Shown here piece after piece: positions 63,800 to 64,000 of a DNA stretch of 64,000 nt. Below the pieces are notes generated by a model, which ran no database searches, had not been told where the DNA came from, and saw only the letters and a list, made by a program, of their open reading frames with translations. Location: the NCBI RefSeq assembly GCF_003390925.1, contig NZ_QUBS01000089.1, positions 62,001 to 126,000 on the forward strand. The letters run 5' to 3'. How positions within the stretch are numbered: position 1 is the first letter of the stretch; each line of letters begins with the position of its first letter. The translations under genes were made by a program, and so were the position numbers. The DNA is from Trinickia diaoshuihuensis (GTDB lineage: Bacteria; Pseudomonadota; Gammaproteobacteria; Burkholderiales; Burkholderiaceae).

Positions 63800-64000
63800 A
63801 TGAACACGAACAAACCCGTCAGCAAAGTCCTCGTGCTCGAGGACTCGCCCGCGCAACTCGCGGCAATTCGGCGCTTTTGCGACGAGCACAACCTGATCGG
63901 ACTCAAAGCCCGCAAGAGCCGGCTCACGAGCGTGCTGCGCTCGAACATCGATCTGGGCGCCGTGCTGCTGGCCGAAGACTACGGCGGCTCAGCCGCCCAA
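63800..64000 (+). CDS. Receiver-domain response regulator, partial
   Basis: The first 67 residues are visible; the gene runs off the right edge. The start of a receiver domain is clear (KVLVLEDSPAQLAAIRRF with acidic pair E14-D15). The region where the phospho-acceptor is expected reads AVLLAEDYGG, with Ala58-Glu59-Asp60; the usual Asp after the hydrophobic strand seems shifted or replaced. With so little visible this is only a pointer. Confidence 0.75.
   Translation, partial: MNTNKPVSKVLVLEDSPAQLAAIRRFCDEHNLIGLKARKSRLTSVLRSNIDLGAVLLAEDYGGSAAQ

Noticed and set aside
1-64000. CRISPR arrays, tRNA genes, insertion sequences, prophage
   Set aside because: No repeat-spacer pattern, tRNA-like cloverleaf, transposase or integrase motif was recognised by eye; a computed scan would be needed to exclude short or degenerate ones.

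Overview
The window comes from a high-GC betaproteobacterium, most likely Burkholderia sensu lato (Burkholderia, Paraburkholderia, Trinickia or a close relative). This rests on the strong G/C third-position bias, the style of the alaS, glnS and CoA-transferase genes, a Burkholderia-style T6SS, and a lasso peptide almost identical in design to capistruin of Burkholderia thailandensis. No rRNA, tRNA, CRISPR array, transposase or phage integrase was seen.

Layout. (1) 2-565: the 3' end of an unrecognised gene. (2) 736-19638, plus strand: a complete type VI secretion cluster in the order tssA-B-C-hcp-E-F-G-H-PAAR-vgrG-J-K-L-M, mostly with ATGA overlaps and with a strong hairpin just after hcp. (3) 19715-34533: a type III secretion core. 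sctV reads right from beside tssM and meets a long leftward operon (ECF sigma, a small gene, sctC-D-N-O-P-Q-R-S-T-U). A divergent rightward operon carries a HrpA-like pilin, a small gene and sctI-J-K-L. Pilin, ECF sigma factor and gene order point to an Hrp1 (Pseudomonas syringae/Erwinia) type system rather than the Hrp2 type usual in beta-proteobacterial plant pathogens. The same promoter-like motif (GGAACC, 15-16 bases, TTACTNA) precedes both sctV and the pilin operon. (4) 34779-38734: a NarL-type response regulator and a BvgS/EvgS-like hybrid kinase, probable regulators of the T3SS. (5) 38879-46543: four unfamiliar genes, namely two leaderless proteins (one with Ig-like features), one secreted protein with a Hint (hedgehog/intein) autoprocessing domain, and one lipoprotein with He_PIG and kelch-type repeats. 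(6) 46697-54876: housekeeping genes (Nudix hydrolase, glnS, a glycine-zipper lipoprotein, O-methyltransferase, RBBP9/YdeN hydrolase, CaiB-type CoA-transferase, alaS). (7) 54995-59409, minus strand: a capistruin-like lasso peptide cluster, precursor-protease-cyclase-ABC exporter, of lower GC than its surroundings. The 43-residue precursor is too short for ordinary gene calling, and its core is GRPGFQTPDGRVVSRTGLK. The cyclase gene has an apparent frameshift just after its ATP-binding motif. (8) 60035-64000: a chemosensory-type operon (CheA-like kinase without a CheW domain, a miniature MCP-like protein, an unknown protein, and the start of a receiver-domain protein).

How the parts fit. The window combines a contact-dependent antibacterial or anti-eukaryotic weapon (T6SS), a host-directed injector (T3SS) with its own sigma factor and sensor pair, and a probable RNA-polymerase-targeting antibiotic. 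The points most worth testing are the lasso peptide and its frameshifted cyclase, the Hrp1-like T3SS with its two-site promoter motif, and the Hint-containing surface/secreted gene set.
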